A stretch of 7,308 nt of DNA from Pseudomonadota bacterium (GTDB taxonomy: Bacteria > Myxococcota > UBA9042 > PHBI01), in NCBI GenBank assembly GCA_005772945.1, contig SXIE01000218.1, positions 1 through 7,308 on the forward strand, given 5' to 3'. Position numbers and translations under genes: made by a program. The notes under the pieces were generated by a model that saw only the letters and a program-made list of their open reading frames with translations, had not been told where the DNA came from and did not search any database. Within the stretch, counting starts at the first letter, position 1, and every line of letters begins with the position of its first letter. Below, piece after piece: positions 5,666-7,308 of this stretch.

Positions 5666-6427
5666 TCAGCGTGCGACCGGCGCGGGGCCGTCGTCGTCGT
5701 CGAGGCCGATCGCGTCGTGCAAGGTCGTGTGGTGGGGTGCGGGATGCGTTCGGAACGCGCGCAGGATCCGCAGCGTACCCTGGGCGGCCATGCGGAAGAG
5801 GCGATAGATCAGCGCGTCATGCTCCCCGTGCTCGCCGTGCTCGCGCGGCGCGGGTAGCGGACAGGCCAGCGAGATGACGCCCGGCTCGGCGTCGGCGATG
5901 TCCTCGGCGGTGCCGGGAAAGAGGCGCTCGATGAGGCCGCGCATCGCGTCGTTCTCGGCCAGGACGTCGAAACGGAACGTGCGGATCCCGCGCTCGGTCG
6001 CGGCCGCCATGAGCCGATCGAGCAGCATGCGCCCGAGGCCCTTGCCCTGCGCATCGTCGACGATCGCGACGGCGGCCTCGGCGACGGTGCTGTCCGGGGC
6101 GCCGAGGCGGACGAAGCGCGCGACCCCGAGGCCACGCTCGGCGCCGACGGGCAAACCGTGGTGGGGTTTGGCGGCTTCGCCGACGCCGATCGCGATGTGG
6201 TGGTGGTGGTCGTACTCGGTGAGGTAGGCGAGCTCGTGGGCGGTCAGGTGGTCGCGGTAGGCGAAGAAGCGCCGAAAGCGCGACTCGGGCGACATGCGCT
6301 CGATGCCGTCGGCGAGGAGGCGCTTGTCGTTCGGGCCGATGAGCCGGAAGACGACCTCGCTGCCGTCGCGCAGTCGGAGCACCTCGCGGTAGTCGGTGTC
6401 GAAGTGGCGGCGCGGTGTCGAGGTCAT
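5666..6427 (-). CDS. GNAT-family N-acetyltransferase, PatZ/Pat-like
   Basis: This 253-aa protein should transfer acetyl from acetyl-CoA to an amine, possibly a protein lysine. Residues 18-60 (LRLRDGSEVVFRLIGPND and ERMSPESRFRRFF) match the start of the acetyltransferase domain found in PatZ-type protein acetylases. Motif A is at 123-136 with the CoA-binding QGKGLG at 127-132. The following helix and strand, with TFRFDVLAENDAM at 150-162, complete motif B. The ATG at 6425-6427 is chosen over a GTG 18 codons upstream because the extra residues are Arg-rich and not family-like, though the ribosome binding site (GGGATGGA) is only moderate. Histidine is unusually frequent (16 residues), with HHHH at 74-77, an EHGEHGEH tract at 196-203 and a His-containing tail ending in DDDD. 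The substrate is unknown. Residues 134-176 are copied at 2683-2812. The gene is divergent from hemF, with 101 bases between the starts. Confidence 0.9.
   Translation of the reverse strand: MTSTPRRHFDTDYREVLRLRDGSEVVFRLIGPNDKRLLADGIERMSPESRFRRFFAYRDHLTAHELAYLTEYDHHHHIAIGVGEAAKPHHGLPVGAERGLGVARFVRLGAPDSTVAEAAVAIVDDAQGKGLGRMLLDRLMAAATERGIRTFRFDVLAENDAMRGLIERLFPGTAEDIADAEPGVISLACPLPAPREHGEHGEHDALIYRLFRMAAQGTLRILRAFRTHPAPHHTTLHDAIGLDDDDGPAPVAR
5900..6026. repeat. 127-bp direct repeat, copy 2 (within the intact acetyltransferase gene)
   Basis: This is the right copy of the repeat whose partner is at 2686-2812. Here it is uninterrupted coding sequence for the helix after motif A and motif B of the acetyltransferase, so this copy is the likely source. 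The match ends abruptly at both sides: 2685 C against 5899 T on the left, and CTTC against ATGC after 2812/6026 on the right. Confidence 0.95.
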
Positions 6428-6528
6428 GCGTCCATCCCATTCGCGTTGGCAGCCGCGACGCGGCCTTCGCGAGTTACCCACAGCCGTTCGGGCTTGCCAA
6501 GCGTCGTGCGCCGGGCCAGAGGTTGGGC

Positions 6529-7308
6529 ATGGATGCCCAGTCCGAGATGGAGATGGAAGCGGCCGTGGCGCCCGCCTGGCGCGAGGTCGCGGCGGCCGCG
6601 TGCGCGACGGTCATGGCGTTGCAGGACCGCATCACGCGCGCGCTCGAGGCCCTCGATGGCGGCGCGCGTTTCCGCGAGGACCCGTGGGTGCGGCCCGAAG
6701 GCGGCGGCGGTCGCAGCCGGGTTCTCGAGGGCGGCGCCGTCTTCGAGAAGGCCGGCGTCAACGTGTCGAGCGTGTGGGGGCCCGTGCCTGAAGCGCTCGC
6801 GAGCGAGATGGCCGGCGGCGGCGGAACATTCTTTGCGACCGGGATCTCGCTGGTTCTGCACCCGCACAGCCCGCGGATCCCGACCACGCACGCGAACTTC
6901 CGCTTTCTCGCGCGCGGTGACAGCGCCTGGTTCGGAGGCGGTTCCGATCTGACGCCCTACGTGCTCGACGAGGGCGACGCGCGCCACTTCCACGGCACCC
7001 TCAAGGCCGCCTGCGACGCCTGGGATCCCGCGTACTACCCGCGCTTCAAGGGCTGGTGCGATCGCTACTTCTGGAACACCCACCGCGCCGAGGCGCGCGG
7101 CGTCGGCGGCGTCTTCTTCGACCACCTCGTGCCCGACGCGACGCACGACGCGCTGGCGCTGCGCGGCTTCTGGGAGGCGGTCGGCGCCGCGTTCCTGCCG
7201 GCGTACGTGCCGGTGGTGGAGCGCCATCGCGACGCCCCGTGGGACGAAGACCTCCGCCGCTGGCAGCTCCAGCGCCGTGGACGCTACGTCGAGTTCAACC
7301 TGCTCCAC
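6529..7308 (+). CDS. hemF: Oxygen-dependent coproporphyrinogen III oxidase (HemF), 3' end beyond window
   Basis: The first 260 codons are present and open to the window edge. The enzyme converts coproporphyrinogen III to protoporphyrinogen IX by oxidative decarboxylation of two propionates with O2, late in haem synthesis, in the cytosol. Family hallmarks occur in order. VFEKAGVNVSSVWG begins at residue 71 and is followed by ATGISLVLHPHSP, PTTHANFRF and WFGGGSDLTPYVL. The coproporphyrinogen oxidase signature runs from K174 to D198: W176-C177, H185-R186, E188, R190-G191, GG at 193-194 and FFD at 196-198. One position in it is unusual: Asn183 stands where an aliphatic residue is typical. RRGRYVEFNLL closes the visible part. 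E. coli HemF is 299 aa, so about 40 residues are missing. The ATG at 6529 has AGAGG at 6518-6522, six bases upstream. Presence of HemF rather than only HemN indicates an aerobic or facultative lifestyle. Confidence 0.96.
   Translation, partial: MDAQSEMEMEAAVAPAWREVAAAACATVMALQDRITRALEALDGGARFREDPWVRPEGGGGRSRVLEGGAVFEKAGVNVSSVWGPVPEALASEMAGGGGTFFATGISLVLHPHSPRIPTTHANFRFLARGDSAWFGGGSDLTPYVLDEGDARHFHGTLKAACDAWDPAYYPRFKGWCDRYFWNTHRAEARGVGGVFFDHLVPDATHDALALRGFWEAVGAAFLPAYVPVVERHRDAPWDEDLRRWQLQRRGRYVEFNLLH

Noticed and set aside
6190..6212. TGG/GTG short tandem repeat
   Set aside because: It is simply the codons for the HHHH stretch in the acetyltransferase.
6424..7308. Minus-strand frame opposite hemF
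   Set aside because: The plus-strand frame encodes a clear HemF with its signature; the minus frame is its shadow.

Overview
The window is strongly GC-rich chromosomal DNA from a bacterium. The gene content suggests an aerobic Gram-negative heterotroph: sulfate activation, an oxygen-dependent haem-pathway oxidase, a hemerythrin, a PatZ-like acetyltransferase and a membrane acyltransferase carrying a beta/gamma-crystallin domain. Myxococcota or a neighbouring high-GC lineage would fit, partly because beta/gamma-crystallin proteins such as Protein S are known there. This placement is inference; no rRNA or taxonomic marker is present.

Layout. (1) Positions 1-923, minus strand: the start of cysN and the complete cysD, overlapping by one base in a TGATG junction. 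(2) 924-1186: a divergent intergenic region holding a perfect 8-bp inverted repeat close to cysD and a second, nested inverted repeat further upstream. (3) 1187-2497, plus: a 436-aa cytosolic protein of unknown function with a beta-strand-rich C-terminal half. (4) About 2498-4402: a patchwork of broken genes. In order it holds a short signal-peptide-like start with a good ribosome binding site, a 127-bp copy of an internal piece of the acetyltransferase gene that lies 3.2 kb further on, the 3' part of an acyltransferase-3/beta-gamma-crystallin gene (minus), and the 3' part of a GT22 (ALG9/PIG-B type) mannosyltransferase gene (plus). The last two meet head-to-head near 3658 and both lack their 5' portions. 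(5) 4403-4908: no convincing gene, but a perfect 15-bp stem inverted repeat. (6) 4909-5382, plus: a hemerythrin-domain protein. (7) 5383-5665: a convergent intergenic region with GC-rich hairpins. (8) 5666-6427, minus: an intact GNAT acetyltransferase with an unusual number of histidines. (9) 6529-7308, plus: hemF, running off the right edge.

How the genes work together. cysD and cysN form the two-subunit ATP sulfurylase and are clearly one operon. Otherwise the genes do not form one obvious pathway. The most remarkable parts are the mosaic between about 2535 and 4402, which is either real rearrangement debris or an assembly chimera, and the fusion of a membrane acyltransferase to a beta/gamma-crystallin domain. 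I did not find a defence system, CRISPR array, transposase, integrase or RNA gene.
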